Shown: one piece after another, positions 33,940 through 43,864 of the stretch
How the letters are laid out: each line of letters opens with the position of its first letter
How positions within the stretch are numbered: the first letter of the stretch is position 1
Assembly: GCA_017428635.1 (NCBI GenBank)
Contig: JAFRQK010000007.1
Span: 31,900-95,899 of the forward strand
Direction of reading: 5' to 3'
From: Clostridia bacterium
GTDB lineage: Bacteria > Bacillota > Clostridia > Oscillospirales > CAG-272
DNA length: 64,000 bases
The notes under the pieces: model-generated
What the model saw: the letters and a program-made list of their open reading frames with translations, nothing else
Database searches by the model: none
Told to the model about the DNA's origin: nothing
Made by a program: the position numbers and the translations under genes

Positions 33940-35855
33940 CCGTTGCTGCGCTCCGGATCTTCCTCGCCGTCCTCGGAATCGGCCTCTTCGGAATCGGTCT
34001 CGGTTTCCGTTTCGGTGTCGGTATCGTCCGATTCAGGCTCGGAGGAACTCTCTTCGGGCTGTTTACCGCTCGTTTCCGAAGAATCGGTGATCTTGTCGAT
34101 GGGGGAAAGAGTTATCGGGGTATCCGAATCCGGTTCGCTCCCGTCGCTGTCCGAATCCTCGGAGTCGTCGGAGATCGCGCCTTTGCCGTACTTCGGGCCT
34201 CCGCTTACGTTAAGGTCGATCGGAGTGTGGGCGGTCACCATCGTGCCCGGAAGTATGCTCTGGGCGATGATCGTCCCGGAGTCCTTGTCGGACCGTTCGT
34301 AGATCACGTTTCCGGCGGACAGGCGCAGTCTCGCGAGGAGCAGGAGCGCTTCGGATTCCGTCTTTCCCGTAAAGTCGGGCACGGAAATATCGCCTTCTTC
34401 GGGCCCGCGGCTGACGAACAGGATTATACTGTCTCCGCTTCCGACGACCGAACCGGATTCGGGATCGGTCGCTACGACGTATCCGATCTCGATCGAGTCG
34501 TCAAACACCTTTTCGACGGTGCAGATGAGGCCGAGGGAACGGAGTTCGGAGACGACGAGACGGTAATCTCTCACGGAAAAATCCCCGAGGGTGAGTTTTT
34601 GCTCACCCCCGCTGACGACAAGCTTGATTTTACACGGCTTTTTGCCGCGCTGGACTTTCTTTCTCACGCCCTCCGACGGGGACTGCTCCATTATCGTTCC
34701 TTGCGGAACGGTCCCGCTGTATTTGTATTCGACGTCGGCGACCGTGTAGTATTCCGATTTCTCGAACCATTCCTTCAGTTCGTCGGAATAGACTGTGTTT
34801 ACGAAATTCTCGACCGTTATCGTCTCGTATCCGACCTGAGAGGAACTGTTGAAAACGTTGTTGAAGATATAGAGCCCCGCGATCACGAAGACGATCAGAA
34901 AGGATGTGAACACTCCCATTATCATGGGAAACATCGCGCGTCCTTTTTTCTTTTTGCGGAATTTCGAGGAGAAGAACTTCCTGATCTTCTCCGCGGGGGA
35001 CGGTTTGAAGATGATATTCGGGTTTTCTCTCAATTTAACGAGGTGTGAGAGCATCTGCGACGCGCTCTGATATCGCACGTTCGGATCCTTCTCCATCGCC
35101 CTCATTATTATCTGCTCGAGCCCTTCGGGGATGTGCGAGTTGACCTCGCGCGGAGCCGCGGGCGTGTCGTTCACCTGCATCAGCGCGACGGAGACGGGGG
35201 ATTCCGCGTCGAACGGCAGGGAGCCGGTGCTCATCTCATACATCATCGCGCCGAGCGAGTATAGGTCGGAACGCGCGTCGATCTGCTCGCCGCTCGCCTG
35301 CTCGGGGCTGATGTAGTAGACGGTGCCTATCGCTTTGTCCGACATCGTCACGGTGTCCGTGTTGGGCAGCTTGGCGATGCCGAAGTCCATCACTTTGATC
35401 ACGCCGCTCTTCAGCAGCATGATGTTCTGCGGCTTGATGTCGCGGTGGACGATCCCTTTCTGGTGCGCGTGTTCGAGCGCCTTGAGGATCTGGATCGAGT
35501 AGCCGACGACCTCCTTGAAGCTGAGGACCTGACGGCGGGTGATGTAGCTCTTGAGGGTGATCCCCTCGATATACTCCATCACGATGTATTTTACGTTGTC
35601 CCTGACGGAGACGTCGTATATATTGACGATGTTGGGATGCGAAAGCATCGCGACCGCCTTCGATTCGTTGATGAACCGCATGACGGACGGCTCGTCCGTC
35701 GCCATGTCGTCTTTGAGGATCTTGACGGCGACGACGCGGCGCATGAGCATATCGATCGCTTTGTAGACGACGGCCATTCCGCCGACGCCTATGAGGTTTT
35801 CAATTTTATATCTGTTGTCGAATATCTGTCCGACGTATTTTTCGTAATTTTCCAT
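33936..35855 (-). CDS. prkC: Serine/threonine kinase PrkC with PASTA domains
   Basis: 639-aa membrane kinase sensing peptidoglycan. Kinase domain 15-270: glycine loop 'GVGGMAVVY', K45, 'HRDIKPQN' (138-145), DFG (158-160). A Lys/Arg-rich juxtamembrane stretch (about 297-307) precedes one TM segment (309-333). Three PASTA-like repeats span about 345-557 (the third begins 'SVPDFTGKTESEALLLL'). An extra tail (about 561-639) is nearly all Ser, Glu, Asp and Thr. Paired with phosphatase PrpC 17 nt upstream, the standard order. Confidence 0.95.
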   Translation of the reverse strand: MENYEKYVGQIFDNRYKIENLIGVGGMAVVYKAIDMLMRRVVAVKILKDDMATDEPSVMRFINESKAVAMLSHPNIVNIYDVSVRDNVKYIVMEYIEGITLKSYITRRQVLSFKEVVGYSIQILKALEHAHQKGIVHRDIKPQNIMLLKSGVIKVMDFGIAKLPNTDTVTMSDKAIGTVYYISPEQASGEQIDARSDLYSLGAMMYEMSTGSLPFDAESPVSVALMQVNDTPAAPREVNSHIPEGLEQIIMRAMEKDPNVRYQSASQMLSHLVKLRENPNIIFKPSPAEKIRKFFSSKFRKKKKGRAMFPMIMGVFTSFLIVFVIAGLYIFNNVFNSSSQVGYETITVENFVNTVYSDELKEWFEKSEYYTVADVEYKYSGTVPQGTIMEQSPSEGVRKKVQRGKKPCKIKLVVSGGEQKLTLGDFSVRDYRLVVSELRSLGLICTVEKVFDDSIEIGYVVATDPESGSVVGSGDSIILFVSRGPEEGDISVPDFTGKTESEALLLLARLRLSAGNVIYERSDKDSGTIIAQSILPGTMVTAHTPIDLNVSGGPKYGKGAISDDSEDSDSDGSEPDSDTPITLSPIDKITDSSETSGKQPEESSSEPESDDTDTETETETDSEEADSEDGEEDPERSNG

Positions 35856-35872
35856 CTCAAAGCCTCCCCTCT

Positions 35873-36676
35873 TCAGTACGCGAGGATAACGGCCGTGATG
35901 TTGTCTGCGCCGCCTCTGTCGTTGGCAAGTTTGATAAGGCTCTCAGCCGATTTTTTGAGTGAATCGGCGTCCGCGGTCTCGTCGAGAGCGACGATCGCGG
36001 CGATCTCTTCGGGATCTGCCATATTGGTAAGGCCGTCGGTACAGAGAAGGGCGTACGTCGGTCCGCCGTCTTCGGATTTCTTTCTCTCGACGCGGAAGAC
36101 GTCGGCTCTGACGGATTCCTCGGTCCCCACGGCGCGGGTGATGATGTTCTTGTTTTTCGCCGTGCGCGCTTTTCTCGGCGAGAGTCTTCCGAGATCGATC
36201 AGATGCTGTACGTACGAGTGGTCTCTGGTTATCTGTCTTATGCCGTTTTTATCGATCAGATACATCCGGCTGTCGCCCACGTTGACGACGAAGACGTATT
36301 CTTCGGTCGCGAGAACGGAGACGAGGGTCGTACCCATTCCCTGAAGTTCGGGGTCGGACACGCTCATCGCGTAAACGGCGAGGTTTGCGGCGGAAACGGC
36401 GTTTTCAAGCACCGCGGGGATCGAGATCGCATTTTCTCTCGTTCCCTCCGGTTCCGGGCTCATTCCGGCGAGAAGGTCGGCGTATTCGTCGATATGGTCG
36501 ACAAAAGCGGAGACTGCGAGAGAAGACGCCGTCGCGCCTCCGTTCGCGCCTCCCATACCGTCGCAGACGACGGCGAGAGTCACGCCTCCCGGGTACTCCT
36601 TTACCGTAAAGTTGTCCTGGTTGGCGGTTCTTTTTTTACCGACGTCGGTCGTTCCGTAATATACCGTAACAAACAC
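35873..36676 (-). CDS. prpC: PPM-type serine/threonine phosphatase PrpC
   Basis: Metal-dependent phosphatase reversing PrkC phosphorylation. PP2C motifs: 'GKKRTANQDNF', 'VVCDGMGGANGG' (metal Asp), 'VNVGDSRMYLI', 'LLCTDGLTNM' and 'GGADNITAVIL' at the C-terminus. 267 aa. Follows rlmN by 29 nt and precedes prkC. Confidence 0.96.
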   Translation of the reverse strand: MFVTVYYGTTDVGKKRTANQDNFTVKEYPGGVTLAVVCDGMGGANGGATASSLAVSAFVDHIDEYADLLAGMSPEPEGTRENAISIPAVLENAVSAANLAVYAMSVSDPELQGMGTTLVSVLATEEYVFVVNVGDSRMYLIDKNGIRQITRDHSYVQHLIDLGRLSPRKARTAKNKNIITRAVGTEESVRADVFRVERKKSEDGGPTYALLCTDGLTNMADPEEIAAIVALDETADADSLKKSAESLIKLANDRGGADNITAVILAY

Positions 36677-36705
36677 CTCGCCTTCCGATGAACTTGCTGC
36701 CTTGA

Positions 36706-37758
36706 TTATAACTCTTTTCCTTTATTTTGTAAAGACCGGCGCAGCTGACCGCACGCGGCGTCGACGTCCGCGCCCATACTACGTCTCACGGTCGCGTTCT
36801 GCCCTTCCGAGCGCAGGATCGCGGCGAACCGCTCGGCCGCTTCGGGGGCGGGAGCGGAAAACCCGGTCTCTTCCACGCGGTTGAGAGGGATGAGGTTCAC
36901 GTGTGACGCGACTCCCATTTTCTCCCTCAAAAGGCGGCAGAGCCCCTTCGCGTCCTCGCGGGAGTCGTTTTCGCCCGCGATCAGCGTATATTCGAACGAG
37001 ACCCTCCTTCCCGTCCTGTCGAAGTAAAGACGGCAGGCGGCGAGCAGTTCGTCCAGAGGATACTTTTTCGCTATCGGCATTATCTTCCGTCTGACGTCGT
37101 CCCGGTACGCGTGCAGCGAGACGGAGAGCGTGACGGGAAGTCCCTCCCCCGCGAGTTTTTCGATCCCGGGCACGATCCCGCACGTGGAAAGGGAAACGTT
37201 GCGCAGGCCGAGGCCGATCCCGTCCTTGTCGTTGAGTATGCGCAGGAATTTTACGACGTTGTCGTAGTTGTCAAGAGGTTCGCCTATGCCCATCAGAACG
37301 AGTTTGTCGATCCGCTCGCCCGAGTCGTTTCCCGCCGCGATTATCTGACCGAGCATCTCCGACGGGTAAAGGTCGCGCACCTTCCCCGCGAGCGTCGACG
37401 CGCAGAAGCGGCATCCCATCCGGCAGCCGACCTGAGACGAGATGCACAGAGACGTGCCGTAGTCGTGGCGCATAAGAACGCACTCGACGCACTCGCCGTC
37501 GATAAGCGACAGAAGGTACTTTTCGGTCAGGCCGTCCCGCGAGCGTTTTTTCGTCAGAACGGTCGGAAGCCTGAATTCCGTCTCCGCCTCGAGTTTTTCG
37601 CGCAGAGCGAGAGAAAGAGAGGTCATATCTTCGTATCTCACTCCCCGGGACAAAAACGAGAAGATCTGGTCGCCGCGGTAAGGTTTCTCGCCGATCGAGA
37701 CGGCGTAATCCCGCAGTTGTTCGCGGGTAAATGAGAGCAGATCGGGTTTTTCCATCAT
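36706..37758 (-). CDS. rlmN: 23S rRNA (adenine2503-C2)-methyltransferase RlmN
   Basis: Radical SAM methyltransferase. The 4Fe-4S motif is 'CRMGCRFCAS'; 'LVLMGIGEPLDNYDN' and the resolving Cys in 'MGADVDAACGQL' are RlmN hallmarks. 350 aa. Start ATG overlaps rsmB stop by 4 nt; either of the two initial Met codons could be used. This is the only radical SAM protein in the window and is not a glycyl-radical activase. Confidence 0.96.
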   Translation of the reverse strand: MMEKPDLLSFTREQLRDYAVSIGEKPYRGDQIFSFLSRGVRYEDMTSLSLALREKLEAETEFRLPTVLTKKRSRDGLTEKYLLSLIDGECVECVLMRHDYGTSLCISSQVGCRMGCRFCASTLAGKVRDLYPSEMLGQIIAAGNDSGERIDKLVLMGIGEPLDNYDNVVKFLRILNDKDGIGLGLRNVSLSTCGIVPGIEKLAGEGLPVTLSVSLHAYRDDVRRKIMPIAKKYPLDELLAACRLYFDRTGRRVSFEYTLIAGENDSREDAKGLCRLLREKMGVASHVNLIPLNRVEETGFSAPAPEAAERFAAILRSEGQNATVRRSMGADVDAACGQLRRSLQNKGKEL

Positions 37759-39059
37759 TTGTTTCTCCTTCGGAACCGGGCGATGAAGAAACCGTCCCGC
37801 GGGGTATCGCCCCCGCGCGGGAACAGCGTCGCCGTTCCGTTCTCGCTTTTGCCGATCCCCGGTATATCAAAGTCGTACGGCTCAAAGTCGGGTCGGGACG
37901 CGGCAAACGACGACGCGACTTCTTCGTTTTCCTTTTTATTCAGCGTACACGTGGAGTAAACGAGGACTCCTCCCGGCGCGGCGTACGACGCGGAGGCGTC
38001 GAGCAGTTCCCGCTGTATTTCGGGGAGCCGTCCGAATTCTTCTTCTTTTTTGTAACGGATCTCGGGTTTCTTCCCGATCACTCCGATGCCGGAGCACGGA
38101 GCGTCGCAGAGGACCCTTTCGCACTTTCCGAACAGATCCGGGTCCGGGTCTCTGCCGTCGCGGCGCGACACGCGGATCGTCGTTATCCCGAGCTTTTCCG
38201 CGCCGTCTTTAATAAGCGAAAGCTTGTTTTCATGCAGATCGAACGAGTTTATCTCGCCCTCGTTTTTCATACGCAGGGCGGACGAGAACGATTTGCCTCC
38301 GGGCGCAGCGCAGATGTCGGCGACGGTCTCGCCGGGAAGCGCGCCGAGTATTTCGGAGCACAGGATCGACGAGGCGTCCTGAACGAACCAGTTCCCCGCG
38401 GCGATGCCGCGTCTGACTTCGGGCGACACCGTGTCGGCGAACGCTGCTATCCCGCTGAGCGGCCCGTCCGCCGGGCGCGCGTTTTCGGGAAGCGCGGCGT
38501 TTTTCAGCGTATTGAGACGAAGGCAGACGGCGCCCTCGCCGGAAAAGGACGAGAGGATTTCCGCGGCGCGATCCGCGCCGTAGGAGCCGATAAGGACCCC
38601 GGCTATATCGGGCGATACCGAAAACCGTACGGAGAGGTTTTCCGTTTCGTCTTCCGGGAGCGCGAGTTCATAACCGTCTTTTTCCCGGAGAAACGAACGC
38701 AAAACCCCGTTGACGTATCCGCGGTACCGCTCGCCGACCGCTCCGACCGTCGCGTTTACCGCGGCGTGATCGGGGATCCTGTCAGAATACAGTATCTGGT
38801 AAAGACCGACTCGGATGGCGGCGCGGCATTCGGGATCGAGTTTTTCGGGGGGCCGCCGCGAAAAATCCGCGGCGACGGCGTCGAGGGAGATCTTCCGCTC
38901 GAGCGCGCCGTACACGAGGCGCGAGTACAGGCGGCGGTCGACCTCCGTCATTCCGGACGCCTCCGCTGCCGCGTCGACCTCGAGATTCGAGTATTTTCCG
39001 CTTTTTTCTATTCTTTGAAGCGACTTTATCGCAAGCGCGCGCGGATCGGAAGTTTTCAT
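37755..39059 (-). CDS. rsmB: 16S rRNA (cytosine967-C5)-methyltransferase RsmB
   Basis: 434 aa with N-terminal NusB-like RNA-binding domain ('RALAIKSLQRIEKSGKYSN', 'AAVNATVGAV') and C-terminal Rossmann methyltransferase: SAM motif 'VADICAAPGGKSF', catalytic 'DAPCSGIGVIGKKPEIRYK', and 'LVYSTCTLNKKENEEV' with the nucleophilic Cys. Between yugP-like and rlmN genes, with short spacing. Confidence 0.95.
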   Translation of the reverse strand: MKTSDPRALAIKSLQRIEKSGKYSNLEVDAAAEASGMTEVDRRLYSRLVYGALERKISLDAVAADFSRRPPEKLDPECRAAIRVGLYQILYSDRIPDHAAVNATVGAVGERYRGYVNGVLRSFLREKDGYELALPEDETENLSVRFSVSPDIAGVLIGSYGADRAAEILSSFSGEGAVCLRLNTLKNAALPENARPADGPLSGIAAFADTVSPEVRRGIAAGNWFVQDASSILCSEILGALPGETVADICAAPGGKSFSSALRMKNEGEINSFDLHENKLSLIKDGAEKLGITTIRVSRRDGRDPDPDLFGKCERVLCDAPCSGIGVIGKKPEIRYKKEEEFGRLPEIQRELLDASASYAAPGGVLVYSTCTLNKKENEEVASSFAASRPDFEPYDFDIPGIGKSENGTATLFPRGGDTPRDGFFIARFRRRNK

Positions 39060-39062
39060 ATT

Positions 39063-39755
39063 TTACTTCTTTCTTCCGACGATCAGGATAAGTCTGATCA
39101 TATTTCCGAGCGCCACGAAGAGCGCGGCGACGTACGTCATCGCCGCGGCGGTGAGAACTTTTTTAGACGCTTTGATACCGTCCTCGGATATCCGTCCCGA
39201 CGAGGAGAGGCACTCCACTGCGCGGCGGCTCGCGTTGAACTCCACGGGGAGCGTCACGAGCTGAAACAGGACGGCGGCTCCGAACAGGATAACGCCCGCG
39301 TACGCGAGCGGATACCACGAAAAGAGGAGGCCTATGATGACGAGAGGAAGGGCGAGCGACGAGCCGACCTTCGAGATCGGGATGATCGCGGAGCGAAGTT
39401 TTATCGGGGAATAGCCTCGCGCGTACTGGACCGCGTGGCCCGCCTCGTGAGCCGCGACTCCGACCGCCGCCGCCGTTTTCGCGGCGTACACCGGCTCGGA
39501 GAGGCGGATGACGTTGTCTTTCGGATCGTAGTGGTCGGTCAGGCTGCCGTTCACGGGCACGATCCGGACGTCCGCGACTCCGTTTTGCTCAAGGACCATC
39601 CGCGCGGCGTCCGCGCCGGTCATCCCGCCGTCGGACGGGACGGACGAGTATTTTTTGAAAGTGGAGGAAACTTTGATCTGCGCCCAGAGCGAGAGGACGA
39701 TCGCGGGAATGACGAAGACGAGATACGTCCAGTCGAATCCGTAGAAATACGGCAT
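39063..39755 (-). CDS. Neutral zinc metallopeptidase, YugP family
   Basis: 230-aa membrane protein with an N-terminal TM segment (about 10-27), the zinc site 'AAHEAGHAVQYA', and two further hydrophobic segments (about 135-170 and 205-225). The family (Zn_peptidase_2, YugP) has unknown substrates. 'DHYDPKDNVIRLSEPVY' is typical. In Bacillus yugP is elsewhere; in several Clostridia it sits between fmt and rsmB as here. Confidence 0.9.
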   Translation of the reverse strand: MPYFYGFDWTYLVFVIPAIVLSLWAQIKVSSTFKKYSSVPSDGGMTGADAARMVLEQNGVADVRIVPVNGSLTDHYDPKDNVIRLSEPVYAAKTAAAVGVAAHEAGHAVQYARGYSPIKLRSAIIPISKVGSSLALPLVIIGLLFSWYPLAYAGVILFGAAVLFQLVTLPVEFNASRRAVECLSSSGRISEDGIKASKKVLTAAAMTYVAALFVALGNMIRLILIVGRKK

Positions 39756-39770
39756 TTTATGATCCTCCTT

Positions 39771-40718
39771 TTACTTGACGCCCAGCACGTCTCCCGTAAA
39801 GACGCCTCTGCCTCTTACGAACGAGGCGGCGTCCATTCTGCCTTTTCCTTCGGGGACGACCTCGGTCAGGTCGACCGCTCCGTCGCGGCACGCGACGCGG
39901 ACGGCGCCGTCGGTCGAAATGACGGTTCCCGGTTCGCCATGCCCCTCCGCGGGGACGGCTGCGATGATCTTGAGCAGTCTGCCCGACGGGAGAGTTGTGA
40001 GTGCGCCGGGGAACGGGGAGAGACCCCGAATCAGATCGCGTACTTCGCGCGCGGTCTTCGTAAAGTCGATGATACAGTCTTCTTTGGTGATCTTAGCGGC
40101 ATACGTCGCGCCGTCTTCCGGCTGCGGCGTCCGCGGAACGGAGCCCGCGCGGATCATGTCGACGACGCGGCACATGGCGTCGCCCGCGAGGACAGCGAGC
40201 CTGTCGTGAACGGTCCCCGCCGTGTCGCTCTCCTCTATCGGAGTCTTCAGCGTCAGGATGATATCGCCCGTGTCGAGCCCCTCGTCCATATACATCGCGG
40301 TGACGCCCGTCTCGGTCTCGCCGTCCATGACGGCGCGGTTGATCGGTGCGGCGCCCCTGTATTTCGGCAGGATCGACGCGTGGGCGTTCACGCAGCCGAA
40401 TTTCGGGTAATTTATAACGTAAGGCGGAAGGATCTTTCCGTACGCCGCGACGACGATCAGATCGGGGTCGAGCGCGGAAAGTTCATTTTCGAACGCGCCG
40501 TCGCGGAGCGTTTCGGGCTGAAAAACGGGGATGCCGGCCTCGAGCGCCAGCGTTTTGACTTCCGACGGCACGAGGCGCATCCCGCGCCCCTTTTTCCGGT
40601 CGGGCTGCGTCACCGCGCCGATAACGCGGGCGCCGCCGTGGGAGAGCAGCGCGCGGAGCGTCGCCGCCGCTATCTCGGGCGTTCCCATAAAGAGAATACG
40701 GATCTCGTTTTCGATCAT
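39771..40718 (-). CDS. fmt: Methionyl-tRNA formyltransferase Fmt
   Basis: Formylates initiator Met-tRNA. 'IRILFMGTPEIAAATLRALL' N-terminus, 'QPDRKKGRG', and the catalytic region 'NAHASILPKYRGAAPINRAVMDG' with 'DTGDIIL'. 315 aa. Overlaps the def stop by 4 nt, so formylation and deformylation enzymes are coupled. Confidence 0.97.
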   Translation of the reverse strand: MIENEIRILFMGTPEIAAATLRALLSHGGARVIGAVTQPDRKKGRGMRLVPSEVKTLALEAGIPVFQPETLRDGAFENELSALDPDLIVVAAYGKILPPYVINYPKFGCVNAHASILPKYRGAAPINRAVMDGETETGVTAMYMDEGLDTGDIILTLKTPIEESDTAGTVHDRLAVLAGDAMCRVVDMIRAGSVPRTPQPEDGATYAAKITKEDCIIDFTKTAREVRDLIRGLSPFPGALTTLPSGRLLKIIAAVPAEGHGEPGTVISTDGAVRVACRDGAVDLTEVVPEGKGRMDAASFVRGRGVFTGDVLGVK

Positions 40719-41191
40719 CCGACCAGCTCCTTGACTTCCTCGTCGGAGAGGATCCTCACCGCTTCGTCGGTGAAGAGCTTGCCCGACAGATGGTCGATCT
40801 CATGGCAGAAAGCGCGCGCCGCAAGGCCCTCGCCTGAGACGGTGAATTCCTTCCCGTCGCGCCCCGTCGCCCTGACCGTGACTTTCATCGGTCTGTGCGT
40901 GATCCCCCAGATCCCGGGGACGGAAAGACATCCTTCGATCTCTTCCTGTTCGCCCTCGCCGGCGACGATCTCGGGGTTGATGAGTTCGATATATTCCCCG
41001 TCCTTCTCGACGATCGCGATCCGTCTCATCACGCCGACCTGCGGCGCGGCGAGACCTGCGCCGTCGGCGTCGATGAGCGTCTCTTTCATGTCGTCGAGCA
41101 GGCGGATGATCCTCGGGGTGATCTCGCCGACCGGACGGCATTCCTTTCTGAGTACGGGGTCGCCTTCTTTTACGATATTAAGTATTGCCAT
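40715..41191 (-). CDS. def: Peptide deformylase Def
   Basis: Removes N-formyl from nascent proteins. The three motifs are present: 'GAGLAAPQVG', 'EGCLSVPG' and 'CHEIDHLSG' (Cys and two His metal ligands). 158 aa, class 1B-like length. AAAGGAAACGG precedes the ATG. Confidence 0.97.
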   Translation of the reverse strand: MAILNIVKEGDPVLRKECRPVGEITPRIIRLLDDMKETLIDADGAGLAAPQVGVMRRIAIVEKDGEYIELINPEIVAGEGEQEEIEGCLSVPGIWGITHRPMKVTVRATGRDGKEFTVSGEGLAARAFCHEIDHLSGKLFTDEAVRILSDEEVKELVG

Positions 41192-41215
41192 TTTTACCGT
41201 TTCCTTTCGGGATGC

Positions 41216-43828
41216 TTACATGGAAGATGGATTGAGATCGGCGGAGATCCGGAGCGATCCCTCCGTTCTGCCCTGACGCGAGCCGCCGCGCATGAACTCG
41301 GAAAGGAGCAGGGAGAGCATCTCTCTTGTCCTTTTGTCGAGGCGGCATTTTATGACGAAGCGGAGGCGGCACACGTTCTGCACCTTGTAGACGGGCGCTT
41401 CGAACGGGCCGAACACCACCGTCTTGACGTCGGAGAAATCGCCTCCGAGATGTTCCTTTATCCGCTCGGAAAGCCGTTTTGCCGACGCGTGCAGGAACGC
41501 TTCGTCGGAACCGGACAGGGTCAGCACGGCGATATCGCAGAAAGGAGGAAACGTCAGCGCGGCTCTCATTCTGATCTCGCGCTCGTAGAACGATTTGTAG
41601 TCCTGCTTCGCGGCGAGAGAGATGACGTCGTTATCCGGGTTGCACGTCTGGATGACGGAGATCCCGGGGTCCTCTCCTCTCCCGGATCGCCCCGTCACCT
41701 GCGTCAGCATTGAGAACGTTCTCTCCGCGGCGCGGTAGTCTTCGGAGAACATCGACGAGTCGGCGTTCAGTACTCCGACCGTCGTGACGCCGGGGAAATC
41801 GTGTCCCTTCGTCACCATCTGCGTGCCGAGAAGCACGTCCGCCTCTCCTTTGCGGAACCGCGAGAGGATCGCGTCGTGAGAATTTTTCGTTCCGGTCGTA
41901 TCGTGGTCCATCCTGAGGACGGACACGTTCGGGAAAACGCGCGTCAGATGGTCTTCGGCGAGCTGCGTGCCGCAGCCGAGGAAGAGAAAGTGATCCGACG
42001 AGCATTCGGGACACTTATCGGGTACGGAAGTCCTGTATCCGCAGGTGTGGCAGGACAGATATCCCGCTCCGCGCCGAACCTCGAGATAGTTCGAGTCTTT
42101 GCCTGCGCGCATCAGGGAGCGGTCCGTCACGTGATAGGTGAGCGATACGGAACAGTTGGGACACAGGACCGGTTTGCCGCACGCGCGGCAGGAGATATAG
42201 TTGTTGTATCCGCGGCGGTTGAGGAAAAGGATGGACTGCTTGCCCCGCGCCAAACCCTCGCCGACGCGGCGGATGAGAAGACGGCTGAGCGGCGACGTGT
42301 TTCCCGCGGCGAGTTCCGCTTTCATATCGCAGATCTCGACCCTCGGCAGACCGGCCCCGCCGTACCTTGTATTCATTTCAACGAGCGCGTACGCGCCCTT
42401 TTTCGCTTTGTAGTAGGACGTAACGGACGGCGTCGCGGACGCCAGGAGCATCATCGCGCCGTGACGGCCGCACCTGAAACGCGCAACGTCGTGCGCGAGA
42501 TATTTAGGCGAAGTATCCGACTTGTACGTGTGTTCGTGCTCCTCGTCGATCACGATCAGTCCGATCTCGGGGATCGGAGCGAAGATCGCGGAGCGGGTGC
42601 CGATCGCGACGGTCGCTTCGCCGTCGCGCAATCTCCTGTATTCGTCGAACCGCTCTCCGGCGGAAAGACCCGAGTGGATGAGAGCGACGCGGTCGCCGAA
42701 CCGGGCGCGGAAACGGCCGACGGTCTGAGCGGTGAGGGCGATCTCCGGCACGAGCATGATCACGCCCTTGCCCGCCGCTAGCACGTCTTCGATCAGCTTC
42801 ATTATGACGTTCGTTTTCCCGGAACCGGTAACTCCGTGCAGGAGCGCGGCGCGCGGCTTGGGATCGAAGCAGAGACGTTTCAGTTCTTCGTACGCTCCGG
42901 TCTGCTCCTCGGTCAGGACGTCTTCTTCTCCGTAAGAGGAGAATTCGTCTTTGTCCTGCGGGGCGGGGGTCCTCCATACCGTTCTTTTTTCGGTGACGAC
43001 GAACCCTTTTTTGGAGAGCGCGGACAGACACATCCGCACGACGGAAAGGTCGAGGCCCAGACGCGAGGACAGTTCTCTGTCGGTGATGCCCGGAGAGGCG
43101 ACCGCCTCCTTAAGGACGTCCGCCCGACGCCTGCTTTTCATCAGCGCGGCGAACTCCTCGACGTACGAGCCGTCCTCCTCCGCTTTTTCGGCGAGTTCCG
43201 CGGACGGCGTGACTACCGTCTCGTATTTCGTGTTCGAACCCCCTTCTTTCATGGAGGTCCTTTTTTCGATCAGGCCGGCTTTGAGGAGCGCGGGGAGTAT
43301 GGAGGTGCACTCGTCGCCGAACTTCGATCTGAGATATTCCTTTGAGGCGTCCTGCTTCGCGCTTATCGCCGCAAAGACGAACGCCGCTTTTTCGCCCAGT
43401 TTCGAGATCGCGCGGTCGACCGCGTCGCCCGCGTTTTCGGCGACCCTGTAGACCTCCTCCATCCGCGCCATCGCGGCGGCGGGAACGGAGGCGTGGACCG
43501 CGTCTCCGAACGTACAGAGGGTGTAGTTCTTCAAAAACAGGCACAGGTCGAGCCCTTCTCTGTTCAGAACGGGCAGCGGAGCCGAACCCTCGAACGGGAG
43601 CAGGGGCTTCATTTTTCTTTTTTCGCAGTCGGGTCCGCGGTCGTCCGCTTCGGAGTCGAACGTATCGAATACGATCGCCGCCATTTTGCGGTTCCCTCTT
43701 CCGAACGGGACCTCGGCGACGACGCCGGGGACGATCTGATCCCTCATATCGGGCGGAATGAAATAGTCGTAAGGGCGGTCCGCCTGATACGCCGCGTCTA
43801 CGATATATACCCGGGCGGTATCAGCCAT
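41216..43828 (-). CDS. priA: Primosomal replication restart helicase PriA
   Basis: Superfamily 2 helicase, 870 aa. The N-terminal 3'-DNA-binding domain ('YFIPPDMRDQIVPGVVAEVPFGRGNRKMAAIV'), Walker A 'GVTGSGKTN', Walker B box 'DEEHEHTYK', zinc module with paired Cys ('CRACGKPVLCPNC' and 'CHTCGYRTSVPDKCPEC'), and helicase motif VI 'QVTGRSGRG' are all visible. I prefer ATG 43828 with AAGGGGGTGG upstream over the GTG at 43837. coaBC, which often precedes priA, is absent. Confidence 0.95.
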   Translation of the reverse strand: MADTARVYIVDAAYQADRPYDYFIPPDMRDQIVPGVVAEVPFGRGNRKMAAIVFDTFDSEADDRGPDCEKRKMKPLLPFEGSAPLPVLNREGLDLCLFLKNYTLCTFGDAVHASVPAAAMARMEEVYRVAENAGDAVDRAISKLGEKAAFVFAAISAKQDASKEYLRSKFGDECTSILPALLKAGLIEKRTSMKEGGSNTKYETVVTPSAELAEKAEEDGSYVEEFAALMKSRRRADVLKEAVASPGITDRELSSRLGLDLSVVRMCLSALSKKGFVVTEKRTVWRTPAPQDKDEFSSYGEEDVLTEEQTGAYEELKRLCFDPKPRAALLHGVTGSGKTNVIMKLIEDVLAAGKGVIMLVPEIALTAQTVGRFRARFGDRVALIHSGLSAGERFDEYRRLRDGEATVAIGTRSAIFAPIPEIGLIVIDEEHEHTYKSDTSPKYLAHDVARFRCGRHGAMMLLASATPSVTSYYKAKKGAYALVEMNTRYGGAGLPRVEICDMKAELAAGNTSPLSRLLIRRVGEGLARGKQSILFLNRRGYNNYISCRACGKPVLCPNCSVSLTYHVTDRSLMRAGKDSNYLEVRRGAGYLSCHTCGYRTSVPDKCPECSSDHFLFLGCGTQLAEDHLTRVFPNVSVLRMDHDTTGTKNSHDAILSRFRKGEADVLLGTQMVTKGHDFPGVTTVGVLNADSSMFSEDYRAAERTFSMLTQVTGRSGRGEDPGISVIQTCNPDNDVISLAAKQDYKSFYEREIRMRAALTFPPFCDIAVLTLSGSDEAFLHASAKRLSERIKEHLGGDFSDVKTVVFGPFEAPVYKVQNVCRLRFVIKCRLDKRTREMLSLLLSEFMRGGSRQGRTEGSLRISADLNPSSM

Positions 43829-43864
43829 ACGGTCCACCCCCTTTCCTCGAAGTCTTGAAGATTA

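Noticed and set aside
36706-37758. Radical SAM protein as activase for the glycyl radical enzymes
   Set aside because: Motifs are those of RlmN (rRNA methyltransferase), not of a PflA-type activase.
37731-41276. 1181-codon open frame on the plus strand opposite rsmB, yugP-like, fmt and def
   Set aside because: The minus-strand genes are well conserved; the plus frame has no ribosome site or domains and results from G/C-rich third positions.
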